A stretch of DNA of 64,000 bases from Macrococcoides canis (GTDB lineage Bacteria > Bacillota > Bacilli > Staphylococcales > Staphylococcaceae). The translations under genes were made by a program, and so were the position numbers. Numbering within the stretch: the first letter of the stretch is position 1; every line of letters starts with the position of its first letter. Shown piece after piece: positions 9,909-18,794 of this stretch. The DNA lies in contig NZ_CP021059.1 of NCBI RefSeq assembly GCF_002119805.1, positions 1,054,001-1,118,000 of the forward strand, given 5' to 3'. Under the pieces are notes generated by a model. It saw only the letters and a program-made list of their open reading frames with translations. It was not told where the DNA came from and did no database searches.

Positions 9909-11138
9909 ATGTCACACAACATTAAATATTTAAATACTTCTCAGTTTAAGACGATTTCGCTCGTACTTAAATTTAAGGCACCTCTTGATGAATCTACTAT
10001 GACATTGAGAAGTGTGTTATCGAAGATGATTCAAAAAACATCTCAGAAGTATCCTACTGAAATTGAAATGATGAACCATTTATCAGAGCTTTATGGAGCA
10101 AATTTATACAGCTCTGTATTAAAACAGAATAATGCGCACGTCGTCACTTTAGGTATAGATATTATTAACGACAAATACTTAACAGATACGAACTTACTTG
10201 AAGAAGCTTTTAAATTATTGCACGAAGTACTGTACTTTCCTAATGTGCAGAATGAGGCGTTTAATACACGCCTTGTAAATCAGGAAAAACGCTTATTAAA
10301 GAATAAATTTTTAGCAATCAAAGAAAATATTGGACAATACGGATTCTATCAATTATTAAAAACGATGATTCAAGATGATCCGAACCGATTGCCAAGCTTT
10401 GGTGATGAATATCAACTTGATCAAATAGATGGTAGCGTCTTGTATCAAGCCTTCCAGAAGATGAAACTAGAAGATGAAATTTATTTCTATGCTGTAGGTG
10501 AAGTGGAGTCACAAGAGATAGAAAGCCTTTATAACAAGTATATTCTGCTTGAGTCTACACCTGTTATATTAAGCGACAGTAGTCTTGAGCGAAATGAAGA
10601 GATGAACTACGTTGAGGAAGCAATCGATACAACACAAGCACGTCTAAATATAGGAATGAAGTTTGACGTGCAGCATCCAGAGAGATCGTACTTTAGCTTT
10701 ATTGTATTGAATCATCTCTTTGGTGGAGACGCGTCGAGTATGTTATTCATGAATGTAAGAGAGAAATTAAGCTTAGCCTATCAGATACATAGTCAGATCG
10801 ATGCACGTAATGGTTTATTGTATGTGCTTGCTGGCGTTAATCAGCAAAATAAAGCACAAGCGATTGAGACGATTCAGCATCAGTTCGAAATGATCAAAAG
10901 TGGCGAGATTGATGACAAGATGGTAGATTTGTCAAAAAGATTGATTATTAACAGCCGACTAGAGTCACTGGATCGTCCGAAAGGTTTTGTGGAAACAAGT
11001 TTTTCTAATACTTTTGGGACTGAAATTTCACAGGAGCAGTGGATTGAAGGCATTCAAGCAGTCAATAAGGATGACATCATAAATTTAGCGAAAACTGGAT
11101 ATTTTCATACAATATACTGTCTAGTAAGTGAGGTGTAA
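9909..11138 (+). CDS. ymfF: M16-like protein without the zinc motif (YmfF-like)
   Basis: Member of the M16 family that lacks the HxxEH zinc motif in its N-terminal 80 residues, where an active enzyme has it. It is therefore probably the non-catalytic partner of the next gene, as in other paired bacterial M16B proteins. I chose ATG 9909 because AGGTGA (9898-9903) lies five bases upstream; an in-frame GTG at 9900 overlaps that site. The product has 409 residues. The stop is two bases before the start of ymfH, so the two are surely co-translated. The function of the pair in Firmicutes is not settled. Confidence 0.87.
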   Translation: MSHNIKYLNTSQFKTISLVLKFKAPLDESTMTLRSVLSKMIQKTSQKYPTEIEMMNHLSELYGANLYSSVLKQNNAHVVTLGIDIINDKYLTDTNLLEEAFKLLHEVLYFPNVQNEAFNTRLVNQEKRLLKNKFLAIKENIGQYGFYQLLKTMIQDDPNRLPSFGDEYQLDQIDGSVLYQAFQKMKLEDEIYFYAVGEVESQEIESLYNKYILLESTPVILSDSSLERNEEMNYVEEAIDTTQARLNIGMKFDVQHPERSYFSFIVLNHLFGGDASSMLFMNVREKLSLAYQIHSQIDARNGLLYVLAGVNQQNKAQAIETIQHQFEMIKSGEIDDKMVDLSKRLIINSRLESLDRPKGFVETSFSNTFGTEISQEQWIEGIQAVNKDDIINLAKTGYFHTIYCLVSEV

Positions 11139-11140
11139 TA

Positions 11141-12409
11141 ATGAAGAAAACATACTATCGTTCTATAGATGAATCGCTCTATGAATACCAGCTTGATAAT
11201 GGTCTTAATTTATTTATCATTCCGAAAAAGGGATTTCAGAAGTCCTATGTTACATTAACAGCTAAATATGGTTCTATACATAATGATTTTTATCTTGATG
11301 GTCAGTTAATACATATGCCAAAAGGAATCGCACATTTTCTTGAACATAAGATGTTCGAAAAAGAGGACGGAGATATGTTCAATGAATTTTCTAGGAATGG
11401 CAGTTCTGCTAATGCTTTTACATCGTATGACCGAACAAGCTATTTATTTACGACTGTAGAAAGCCTTAAAGAAAATATTAAACTATTGATGGATATGCTT
11501 GATACACCTTACTTTACGCCAGAGAGTGTGCGCAAAGAAGTAGGCATCATTGCTGAAGAAATTAAGATGTATCAAGACCAGCCAAACTATAAGCTCTATT
11601 ATCAGACGTTAAATGCGATGTACCATCAGCATCCTGTAAAATATGATATCGCTGGTACGATTGAAAGCATATCAGAAATTACTGATACCACGTTATATCA
11701 ATGTTATGAAACGTTTTACCATCCTGAGAACATGGTCATGTTTATCGTAGGAGATGTAGAGCCTGAAGAAATGTATCAATATATTAATCAATTAGCTGCA
11801 AAAAAAGAACAGTATATTCCGGCAGAACTAATGAAGATTGACGAACCGACAGAAGTCTATGCACCGATGATTCAGTCAAACGAAAGTGTACAAAAAGATA
11901 AATTCATGCTCGGTATTAAGACGAATGTACATCATCGACAAGAATCTCATATGAAAATTGAAATGGAAATGCTTTTTGCATTAGATCTTTTATTTGGAGA
12001 GCAGACTGATTTTTATCAAGCGCTGTTAGATGAGCATCTCATCGATGACACATTTGGATATAATTTTATTATTGAACCTACTTTTTCTCATATTTTGATC
12101 GCAGGTGCAACTGATAATATCGAAGAACTGAAGAGACGTATTTTATTGCAGCTGAATAATTTTGAAACGCTGAATGATGAGGCGTCCTTTAAGCGACTGA
12201 TAAAACAGACGATCGGTGAGTATGTGTCGAGTATGAATAGTCCAGAATATATTGCTAATCAGTTTACGCGCTATTTCTTCAATGGAGATATTCTCTTTGA
12301 TTTATTACCGATACTCAATCAGTTACAGCTCGAGGACTGCATATCAATGTACAAATCAGCGATAGAATCCGCATCAATTACAGATAGCAGGATGCTGCCA
12401 AATGGGTAA
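11141..12409 (+). CDS. ymfH: M16 family zinc peptidase (YmfH-like)
   Basis: Catalytic M16B peptidase. The zinc motif HFLEH lies near residues 66-70 (AHFLEHKMFE), and the third-ligand segment VGIIAEEIKMYQD lies about 75 residues later. The 422-residue length is usual. It follows ymfF by two bases and overlaps ymfI by eight, in an order kept in Bacillus and Staphylococcus. A heterodimer with the zinc-less YmfF, resembling mitochondrial processing peptidase, is the likely form. Substrate is unknown. Its catalytic motif matches that of the separate MlpA-like enzyme at 3569. Confidence 0.9.
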   Translation: MKKTYYRSIDESLYEYQLDNGLNLFIIPKKGFQKSYVTLTAKYGSIHNDFYLDGQLIHMPKGIAHFLEHKMFEKEDGDMFNEFSRNGSSANAFTSYDRTSYLFTTVESLKENIKLLMDMLDTPYFTPESVRKEVGIIAEEIKMYQDQPNYKLYYQTLNAMYHQHPVKYDIAGTIESISEITDTTLYQCYETFYHPENMVMFIVGDVEPEEMYQYINQLAAKKEQYIPAELMKIDEPTEVYAPMIQSNESVQKDKFMLGIKTNVHHRQESHMKIEMEMLFALDLLFGEQTDFYQALLDEHLIDDTFGYNFIIEPTFSHILIAGATDNIEELKRRILLQLNNFETLNDEASFKRLIKQTIGEYVSSMNSPEYIANQFTRYFFNGDILFDLLPILNQLQLEDCISMYKSAIESASITDSRMLPNG

Positions 12410-13109
12410 GTATTTAGTTATTGGTGCGAGCGGGGATATTGGCAGTCAGATTACACGTGATCTGTTAATGGATGGACATGAAGTTATCGCGCAATACTTT
12501 AGTGCAGATATAAAACAGCTGAAAGAACAGTTTAATGGGCAGGCCATCTCATTTTTACAGCTTGACTTGTCGGTTCCTTTACAAAAGAATCCATTTGATA
12601 CATGGATGACAGCACATCTTGATGGCTTAATCTATGTTGCAGGTAAATCATACTTTTCAGAACTTCGTGATGTTACAGATGATAAAATTCATGAACAGTA
12701 TGCGATTCATTTCTTTAATCTAGTGAAGTGTGTTCAGTTTACTTCTAGTGGCTTATTACAAGTGAATAATGGTAGAATTATTGTGATCAGTTCTATATGG
12801 GGTGAAACAGGAAGCAGCATGGAAAGTATCTATAGTGGTTTTAAAGCGGCACAAATCGGTTTTATTAAGTCCATTGCGAAAGAATATGCACAAACAAATA
12901 TTACCGCAAATATTATTGCACCTGGCCTCGTCTCTGGAACGATGACGGATGCCCTTGCAGATGATGTGCATGACATTATTGAACAGATTCCTCAAAAGAA
13001 ATGTGTTCAGCCGACAGATATCAGCCATTTTGTACGCTCCTTGTTACATCCACATGCACATACGACGACAGGCACTGTGATACGTATCAATGGTGGCTGG
13101 TATATTTAG
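12402..13109 (+). CDS. ymfI: Short-chain dehydrogenase/reductase (YmfI-like)
   Basis: Rossmann-fold NAD(P)-dependent oxidoreductase of the classical SDR family. The cofactor motif GASGDIGSQI is at residues 7-16, the structural motif appears as YVAGKSY, the catalytic serine lies in VISSIWGETG, and YSGFKAA supplies the YxxxK pair near residue 146. The C-terminal INGGWYI ending is typical of SDRs. Length is 235. It overlaps ymfH by eight bases with a GGATG ribosome site inside ymfH. The substrate is unknown; FabG-like activity is possible from similarity but not demonstrated here. Confidence 0.87.
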   Translation: MGKYLVIGASGDIGSQITRDLLMDGHEVIAQYFSADIKQLKEQFNGQAISFLQLDLSVPLQKNPFDTWMTAHLDGLIYVAGKSYFSELRDVTDDKIHEQYAIHFFNLVKCVQFTSSGLLQVNNGRIIVISSIWGETGSSMESIYSGFKAAQIGFIKSIAKEYAQTNITANIIAPGLVSGTMTDALADDVHDIIEQIPQKKCVQPTDISHFVRSLLHPHAHTTTGTVIRINGGWYI

Positions 13110-13119
13110 GAGGAAACGA

Positions 13120-13911
13120 ATGGAACAAACGTTAAAAAAAGAATGGTACCTCGAATATGAAATAGTGATTAACCGTGCGGGACTTTTAGGTGATGTATCA
13201 AGTCTGTTAGGCGCACTTGGAATCAGCATTATAACAATCAACGGTGTTGATCAAGGAAAACGTGGACTGCTTATCAAGACAGATGATGTTGATAAGGTGA
13301 AACGATTTGAACATATTATCAGTCAGCTTGATGATATCGAAATAGTTAAGCTTCGTAACCCGAGATTGACAGACCGACTTGCGGTTCGCCATGGACAATA
13401 TATACAAAAGGATACTCATGAAAAAAATACTTTTCGCTTTGTGCGTAAAGAACTGGGGATACTTGTCGATTTAATGGCAGAACTCTTTAAGGAAGATGGA
13501 CACAGATTGATTGGAATTAGAGGGATGCCACGTGTAGGGAAGACGGAATCAATTGTCGCAGCAAGTGTATGTGCGCATAAGAAATGGTTGTTTATTTCTT
13601 CAACGATGATTAAGCAGACAGTGCGTAATTCTCTATTTAAAGGAGAATATGATGACAGTCATATCTACATTATAGATGGTGCGCTATCGATAAAACAAAA
13701 GCCAGAGCATCTCGATCTTATACGTGAAGTGATGGCACTTCCGGCAACGAAAGTGATAGAACATCCTGATCTATTTGTACAGAAAACCGATTATACATTA
13801 GAAGATTTTGATTATATTATCGAAATTCGTGAAACTGAAGATCAGGAAATTACTTATGAACAATTATCTAAAAATAATTTGTTTGATAACGATGAGTTTG
13901 GATTTTTTTAA
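13120..13911 (+). CDS. ymfK: YmfK-like protein (DUF3388 type) with ACT-like N-terminus
   Basis: Conserved Firmicute protein of unknown function, kept between ymfI and rodZ. Residues about 8-85 have an ACT-like regulatory pattern (AGLLGDVSSLLGALGISI). Near residues 137-147 is GMPRVGKTES, which resembles a nucleotide-binding P-loop. The ATG at 13120 is chosen because AGGAGG lies at 13108-13113; an upstream in-frame start at 13090 would sit inside ymfI and has no ribosome site. The product has 263 residues. The B. subtilis gene ymfJ that precedes ymfK is absent here. Confidence 0.8.
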   Translation: MEQTLKKEWYLEYEIVINRAGLLGDVSSLLGALGISIITINGVDQGKRGLLIKTDDVDKVKRFEHIISQLDDIEIVKLRNPRLTDRLAVRHGQYIQKDTHEKNTFRFVRKELGILVDLMAELFKEDGHRLIGIRGMPRVGKTESIVAASVCAHKKWLFISSTMIKQTVRNSLFKGEYDDSHIYIIDGALSIKQKPEHLDLIREVMALPATKVIEHPDLFVQKTDYTLEDFDYIIEIRETEDQEITYEQLSKNNLFDNDEFGFF

Positions 13912-13926
13912 TAAAGGAGTACTTCA

Positions 13927-14748
13927 ATGAGGCAAATCGGACAAATTTTAAGATCTAAACGTGAATCGCTTGGGATGACACTAATCGACCTTGAAAAGAA
14001 AATAAAAATCCAAAAAAAATATATTGAAATGATTGAGAAGAATAATTTTGAACGTCTGCCGAATCCGGATTATACACGTGGTTTCATTGAAAAATATGCG
14101 AATTGTGTAAATCTAAATGGTAAAGAGTTGATTAAACAGCATGAATCAGAACTTCCAGCTAGAAAAATATCGGCTAGAGAAGCAATTGATACTTTAAAGG
14201 CGACGCATACGACAGAGAATGATCATTCGACGCGTAAATTACTCTATATCATTATAGCGAGTTTAAGTCTCCTTTTTATCATATGGGCATTAAGTCAGCT
14301 GTTATTTACAGACAAAGATGAGTCGTTTAAACCTGCTTCTCTCAATCCTTCACGCAATATCACTGTTGAGAAGAAACAGGAACCTGAAACTAAGTCAAAG
14401 AAACCATCTGCAAAAATCCAGGTAAAACCTGAAACAAGTCTGACATATAAAAACTTTGATGGCAGTAACCTGACGTATGAAGTCAAATCACAGCAGCCGC
14501 TTACTGTAAAGATTGTTTCAAAGATTCCGACTTGGGTACAGGTGTTTGATAATAAGAAAAAGAACTATGTTTACAAGGAGATTAAAGAACAGAGTTTCAA
14601 GATTGATAAAGATGCGAAAGAATTAACAATTATCTCAGGTAATTCTACTTCAGCAGATATTTATATTAATAATCAGAAAGTTTCGGTTCCAAAGGAAGCA
14701 GAGAATCTTATTACACGAACGTATTTCTTTAAAGTCTCAAAAAAATAG
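13927..14748 (+). CDS. rodZ: RodZ-like cell-shape protein (YmfM)
   Basis: Membrane protein linking the cytoskeleton or elongation machinery to the envelope. It has an N-terminal helix-turn-helix (residues 1-70, including [20 protein letters not shown]), one membrane segment near residues 101-121, a charged linker and an extracellular beta-domain that ends in KVSKK. This is the RodZ arrangement, and 273 residues is normal for Gram-positive members. The HTH in this family mediates protein contacts rather than operator binding. It lies 15 bases after ymfK with AAAGGAG as ribosome site and seven bases before the first ATG of pgsA. Cocci keep it although they lack MreB; its role there is less clear. 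Confidence 0.88.
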   Translation: MRQIGQILRSKRESLGMTLIDLEKKIKIQKKYIEMIEKNNFERLPNPDYTRGFIEKYANCVNLNGKELIKQHESELPARKISAREAIDTLKATHTTENDHSTRKLLYIIIASLSLLFIIWALSQLLFTDKDESFKPASLNPSRNITVEKKQEPETKSKKPSAKIQVKPETSLTYKNFDGSNLTYEVKSQQPLTVKIVSKIPTWVQVFDNKKKNYVYKEIKEQSFKIDKDAKELTIISGNSTSADIYINNQKVSVPKEAENLITRTYFFKVSKK

Positions 14749-14764
14749 AGTTAGGATGAACAAA

Positions 14765-15346
14765 ATGAATATACCAAATCAAATTACAGTAGCTAGAGTA
14801 CTTTTAATACCGATATTCCTGGTGTTTTTACTTGCAGATTTCAATATGGGTGATATTTCTGTGCTCGGCTCGAAAGTGATGCGCAACGAACAGTTTATTG
14901 CTGCGTTAATTTTTATTTTTGCTTCGCTTACAGACTGGATAGATGGTTATCTAGCACGTAAATGGCAGCTTGTAACAAATATGGGGAAATTTCTTGATCC
15001 TTTAGCAGATAAATTACTTGTATCAAGTGGTCTTATAGCATTAGTAGAGCTTGATGCGATACCTTCATGGATGGCAATCGTTATTATTGCACGTGAATTT
15101 GCAGTTACTGGTCTTCGACTCTTACAAATTGAACAAGGATTTGTTTCTGCTGCCGGACAGTTAGGAAAGATTAAAACGGCAGTAACTATGCTGGCGATGA
15201 CTTTACTTCTACTTAATGAACCATTTTCAGAGTGGACTGGTTTTGACAGTGGCTATCTTCTTATGTATGTTGCAGTATTCTTTACTGTATTATCTGGAAT
15301 TGAATATTTTTATCACGGACGTGATGTATTTAAAAATTCAAAATAG
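14765..15346 (+). CDS. pgsA: CDP-diacylglycerol-glycerol-3-phosphate 3-phosphatidyltransferase
   Basis: Integral membrane enzyme that makes phosphatidylglycerophosphate, the committed step to phosphatidylglycerol. The CDP-alcohol phosphotransferase motif is complete near residues 58-82: DGYLAR, then G after eight residues, then D-x3-D within KFLDPLADK. Four to six hydrophobic segments are visible. ATG 14765 (MNIPNQIT) fits the usual N-terminus and places TTAGGATG at a proper distance; an in-frame ATG at 14756 overlaps that site. The product is 193 residues. In Bacillus and Staphylococcus cinA follows; here a non-coding repeat does. Confidence 0.95.
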   Translation: MNIPNQITVARVLLIPIFLVFLLADFNMGDISVLGSKVMRNEQFIAALIFIFASLTDWIDGYLARKWQLVTNMGKFLDPLADKLLVSSGLIALVELDAIPSWMAIVIIAREFAVTGLRLLQIEQGFVSAAGQLGKIKTAVTMLAMTLLLLNEPFSEWTGFDSGYLLMYVAVFFTVLSGIEYFYHGRDVFKNSK

Positions 15347-15515
15347 CATGAGAGGGTGAGACATAAGTCTCAGCCCTCTTCTGTTTAACAGCTTAAACGG
15401 TGGAACAGAAGTTGCCCCTACGACAAAAACCGAACAAAAACTATAAATCAAAGAACGATTTATTAGTTTTGTTCGGTTTTTGCTTGTGGCAGAACACTTC
15501 TGTCACAGCCTCATG
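15347..15515. repeat. Dispersed nested-hairpin repeat, expanded copy
   Basis: A 169-base element running from CATGAG to CTCATG immediately after the pgsA stop. It is built of nested inverted repeats: outer ends, a GAGGGTGAGAC / GTCTCAGCCCTC hairpin, a CTGTTTAA / TTAAACGG hairpin, and ACAGAAGT / ACTTCTGT enclosing a long inner hairpin. Outside the inner block it matches almost base for base the 82-base element at 49516-49597. The extra block of about 87 bases lies between GGAAC and ACTTCTGT of the shorter copy. It probably acts as pgsA terminator. Confidence 0.8.
15425..15481. terminator. Long hairpin inside the repeat, probable bidirectional terminator
   Basis: Arms of about 25 bases (15425-15449 and 15457-15481) pair with one bulged A, loop AAAGAAC. 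The arms begin with AAAAA and end with TTTTT, so the structure has a U-tract on either strand. Confidence 0.8.
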
Positions 15516-15616
15516 TAAAAATTAAATTTTAAACATGTAATTTTTCAATTTTATCAAATATTATCGAAATAAAAACGCTTACACGTTCTTATTTTTTAAA
15601 TATTACATAAAAAATA

Positions 15617-15630
15617 CAAACAGACGTTCG
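15617..15630. promoter_or_regulatory. LexA (SOS) box of recA
   Basis: CAAACAGACGTTCG fits the Gram-positive SOS operator CGAAC-N4-GTTCG with a single change in the left half-site. It lies nine bases upstream of the -35 element of recA, where bound LexA would obstruct RNA polymerase. Confidence 0.8.
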
Positions 15631-15638
15631 CATTTTAC

Positions 15639-15667
15639 TTGCTATTTTTAGCGTTAGTGCGTATAGT
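15639..15667 (+). promoter_or_regulatory. recA promoter
   Basis: TTGCTA (15639-15644), a 17-base spacer and TATAGT (15662-15667). This predicts a leader of about 70 bases before the recA ribosome site CAGGAGG. Confidence 0.75.
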
Positions 15668-15746
15668 ATTAAATGTAGTCAATAACAAATAATAAAGATT
15701 TAATAGTTAAATATACAATCATTAATTGATCTTCAGGAGGATATAT

Positions 15747-16808
15747 ATGAGCGAAAGACAAAAAGCATTAGACACAGTTATTAAGAATATGGAGAAATCA
15801 TTTGGGAAAGGTGCTGTTATGAAGCTTGGAGATCGTACAGATCGCAATGTTTCAACAGTGTCAAGTGGTTCTATTACATTAGATAGTGCACTTGGCGTTG
15901 GCGGTTACCCAAAGGGTCGTATCATAGAAATTTATGGTCCGGAAAGTTCAGGTAAGACAACTGTTGCGCTTCATGCCATTGCAGAAGTACAGCGCCAAGG
16001 TGGAGTTGCTGCGTTCATTGATGCTGAGCATGCACTTGATCCAGTATACGCGAAGAATCTAGGAGTAGATATCGAAAACCTATACTTATCTCAACCAGAT
16101 CACGGTGAACAAGGACTGGAAATAGCAGAAGCGTTCGTTAGAAGTGGTGCAGTGGATATAATTGTTGTCGATTCAGTTGCTGCGTTAACACCTAAAGCAG
16201 AGATTGAAGGTGAGATGGGAGACTCGCATATGGGGCTTCAGGCACGCCTTATGTCTCAAGCGTTACGTAAGTTATCAGGTTCTGTATCTAAGTCTAATAC
16301 GATTGCGATCTTTATCAACCAAGTACGTGAGAAGATCGGTGTAATGTTCGGTAATCCAGAGACAACTCCAGGTGGACGTGCACTTAAATTCTATTCTTCA
16401 GTGCGTCTGGAAGTACGTCGTGCAGAACAGTTGAAGCAAGGTCAGGATATTGTAGGGAACAGAACAAAGATTAAGGTCGTTAAAAATAAAGTAGCACCTC
16501 CATTTAAGGTAGCTGAAGTAGATATTATGTACGGTAAAGGTATTTCTCGTGAAGGTGAAATCGTTGATCTAGGTGCAGAATATGAAGTGCTGCAAAAGTC
16601 AGGGGCATGGTACTCTTATGATGGAGAACGTATCGGTCAAGGTCGAGAAAATATTAAGACTTATCTGAAAGAGAATCCAGAAGTACGTGATGAAATCGAC
16701 CAGAAGATTCGTAAGGCGATGGGCGTTGGTGCTTCATTAGAGGAACCGTCAGTACAAAAGGAAGAAGTGCCAGTAGAAGATAATTTATTCGACGACGAGT
16801 TAGAATAG
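15747..16808 (+). CDS. recA: Recombinase RecA
   Basis: ATP-dependent strand-exchange protein and co-protease for LexA. Walker [10 protein letters not shown] lies near residue 65, the Walker B segment [14 protein letters not shown] near 140, and the L2 loop contains [21 protein letters not shown] (about residues 190-210). The acidic C-terminus (DNLFDDELE) is normal. ATG 15747 follows CAGGAGG; an in-frame TTG at 15726 is upstream of that site and rejected. The product is 353 residues. The LexA box upstream predicts SOS induction. It is a single-gene unit with its own terminator. Confidence 0.98.
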   Translation: MSERQKALDTVIKNMEKSFGKGAVMKLGDRTDRNVSTVSSGSITLDSALGVGGYPKGRIIEIYGPESSGKTTVALHAIAEVQRQGGVAAFIDAEHALDPVYAKNLGVDIENLYLSQPDHGEQGLEIAEAFVRSGAVDIIVVDSVAALTPKAEIEGEMGDSHMGLQARLMSQALRKLSGSVSKSNTIAIFINQVREKIGVMFGNPETTPGGRALKFYSSVRLEVRRAEQLKQGQDIVGNRTKIKVVKNKVAPPFKVAEVDIMYGKGISREGEIVDLGAEYEVLQKSGAWYSYDGERIGQGRENIKTYLKENPEVRDEIDQKIRKAMGVGASLEEPSVQKEEVPVEDNLFDDELE

Positions 16809-16853
16809 TTAACCATTTGGTGAGAGGGCGAAATAGCTCTCCCAATTATATAG

Positions 16854-16891
16854 CGGACGATGCGATTTACTTTCAGCATCGTTCGTTTTTT
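16854..16891 (+). terminator. Terminator after recA
   Basis: CGGACGATGC (16854-16863) pairs with GCATCGTTCG (16876-16885) with one G-T pair, followed by TTTTTT. A weaker GAGAG...CTCTC hairpin lies just before it (about 16822-16841). Confidence 0.8.
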
Positions 16892-16997
16892 ATCGGCAAA
16901 TTTTTATCATGATAAAATTAATTTGTAAAAAATTAAAATTTCATACAACAATTTGAGTAAAATGATGTAAATTTATATATTTAATGATGATGACAGC

Positions 16998-17050
16998 TTG
17001 ACGAGTATACTTCATAAACGTACAATTAATTTATATGGATATACTTCATA
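16998..17050 (+). promoter_or_regulatory. rny promoter with a repeated 11-mer
   Basis: TTGACG (16998-17003), a 17-base spacer and TACAAT (17021-17026) form a good sigma-A promoter. The 11-mer TATACTTCATA occurs inside the spacer (17006-17016) and again at 17040-17050, 34 bases apart. It may be a protein-binding site or chance in AT-rich DNA. Confidence 0.6.
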
Positions 17051-17093
17051 TAATGTTTTATTGATATATAAAAGCAAATAAGGAGGTGTTTAT

Positions 17094-18653
17094 GTGAGCT
17101 TAACTATCCTCTTATTCATTTTGCTTAGTATCATAATAGGTGTTGCGATCGGTTATTTTGTTGCGAAGAACATATTAACAAATCAGCAGATTCAGGCAAG
17201 AACGACTGCAGATTTTATTGTTGCTGAAGCAAACAAAGAAGCCGAAAGTCTTAAGAAAGAGAAACTTCTTGAAGCGAAGGAAGAATACCAAAGACGAAAT
17301 GACCGTCTGGAAGAAGACTATAAGGAAAGACGTTCAGACTTAGCTAGACAAGAAGCGAGACTCCTTCAAAAAGAAGAAAACTTAGATCGTAAAAGTGACC
17401 TTTTAGATAAAAAGGATGATCTTTTAGAACAAAAAGAATCTAAAATTGAAGAAAAGCAACAGCAAGTAGATGCGTTAGAGCAAAGTGTTCAAGGAATCAT
17501 AGCAAAACATGAACAAGAATTAACACGCATCTCCGGACTGACACAAGAAGAAGCGAAACAAGAAATTATTGATCAGGTTGAAGAAGAATTGACGCATGAT
17601 ATTGCAGTCATGGTAAAAGAGAAAGAGCAAGAAGCAAAGCAGAATGTTGATAAAAAAGCAAAAATGCTTCTCGCTACAACTGTACAGCGATTAGCAGCTG
17701 AACATACTTCTGAATCTACAGTTTCTGTAATTAACCTTCCAAATGATGAGATGAAAGGTAGAATAATTGGCCGAGAAGGTCGTAATATTCGTACACTGGA
17801 AACATTAACTGGTGTCGATCTTATCATCGATGATACGCCAGAAGCAGTCATCTTATCCGGATTTGATCCAATTAGAAGAGAAATTGCGAAGACAGCGCTT
17901 GAATCTTTAGTGTCTGATGGAAGAATTCATCCGGGCCGTATCGAAGAAATGGTTGAAAAGGCAAGAAAATCTGTGGATGAAATTATAAGAGAAGCAGGAG
18001 AAGCTGCAACGTTTGAACTTGGTATACATAATCTGCATCCTGATATCGTGAAGATACTTGGACGAATGAAATATCGTACGAGTTATGGACAGAATGTACT
18101 CAAACATTCTGTAGAAGTTGCACACCTTTCAGGTATGTTAGCTGCAGAACTTGGACAAGATGTTGCGCTCGCTAAGCGTGCCGGACTTTTACATGATATT
18201 GGAAAAGCGATAGATCATGAAGTTGAGGGATCGCACGTTGAAATCGGAGTGGATCTTGCGAAGAAATATCGTGAACATCCAACTGTCATTAACGCAATTC
18301 ATTCACATCATGGTGATGTGGAACCCGACAATATTATTTCTATTCTTGTGGCAGCAGCAGATGCATTAAGTGCAGCGCGCCCAGGGGCCAGACGTGAGAC
18401 ACTTGAGAATTATGTGCGTCGCTTAGAACGTCTGGAAGAAATTTCTGAAAGCTATGATGGTGTTGAGAAATCATTTGCGATTCAGGCAGGTAGAGAAATT
18501 AGAATTATTGTAACGCCTGAAGAAGTAGATGATTTAAAGGCACATCGTATTGCTAGAGATATTAAAAACCAGATTGAAGAAGAACTTCAATATCCTGGAC
18601 ATATAAAAGTTACTGTAGTTCGAGAGATGCGCGCAGTTGAATATGCCAAATAG
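17094..18653 (+). CDS. rny: Ribonuclease Y
   Basis: Membrane-anchored endoribonuclease that starts decay of many Gram-positive mRNAs (called CvfA in S. aureus). An N-terminal membrane segment occupies about residues 1-25, a long charged coiled coil runs to about residue 200, a KH domain with [15 protein letters not shown] follows near 220, and the HD domain shows LLHDIGKA near residue 365. Length 519 is standard. The GTG start at 17094 follows AAGGAGGTG and overlaps an ATG-TGA at 17092. It has its own promoter and terminator. Confidence 0.97.
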   Translation: MSLTILLFILLSIIIGVAIGYFVAKNILTNQQIQARTTADFIVAEANKEAESLKKEKLLEAKEEYQRRNDRLEEDYKERRSDLARQEARLLQKEENLDRKSDLLDKKDDLLEQKESKIEEKQQQVDALEQSVQGIIAKHEQELTRISGLTQEEAKQEIIDQVEEELTHDIAVMVKEKEQEAKQNVDKKAKMLLATTVQRLAAEHTSESTVSVINLPNDEMKGRIIGREGRNIRTLETLTGVDLIIDDTPEAVILSGFDPIRREIAKTALESLVSDGRIHPGRIEEMVEKARKSVDEIIREAGEAATFELGIHNLHPDIVKILGRMKYRTSYGQNVLKHSVEVAHLSGMLAAELGQDVALAKRAGLLHDIGKAIDHEVEGSHVEIGVDLAKKYREHPTVINAIHSHHGDVEPDNIISILVAAADALSAARPGARRETLENYVRRLERLEEISESYDGVEKSFAIQAGREIRIIVTPEEVDDLKAHRIARDIKNQIEEELQYPGHIKVTVVREMRAVEYAK

Positions 18654-18676
18654 GGCGTGACACGAGTTAAATCACT

Positions 18677-18721
18677 AAAAGATAGCGAGAAACGGTCTTA
18701 GTTTCAAGCTATCTTTTTAAT
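18677..18721 (+). terminator. Terminator after rny
   Basis: AAAAGATAGC (18677-18686) pairs with GCTATCTTTT (18708-18717); an inner GAAAC/GTTTC pairing shortens the loop. A T-rich tail follows. Confidence 0.85.
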
Positions 18722-18794
18722 TTTATCGAAGTGTCTGGTAATTCATATATTATTTTCTATATAATAAAGACAAATAGAGTAGAGGTAGTGAAAT

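Larger units (their letters stand above)
15516..15746 (+). promoter_or_regulatory. recA upstream region (no gene)
   Basis: AT-rich non-coding stretch between the repeat and recA. It holds the LexA box and promoter listed separately and a cre-like sequence TAAAAACGCTTACA at 15570-15583 (one mismatch to the core consensus) whose meaning is doubtful. No reading frame here has a ribosome site. cinA, expected at this location by analogy with Bacillus and Staphylococcus, is not present. Confidence 0.7.

Noticed and set aside
15570-15583. A cre-like sequence upstream of recA
   Set aside because: It matches the core with one mismatch, but it lies well upstream of the promoter, and catabolite control of recA is not expected. 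Probably chance in AT-rich DNA.
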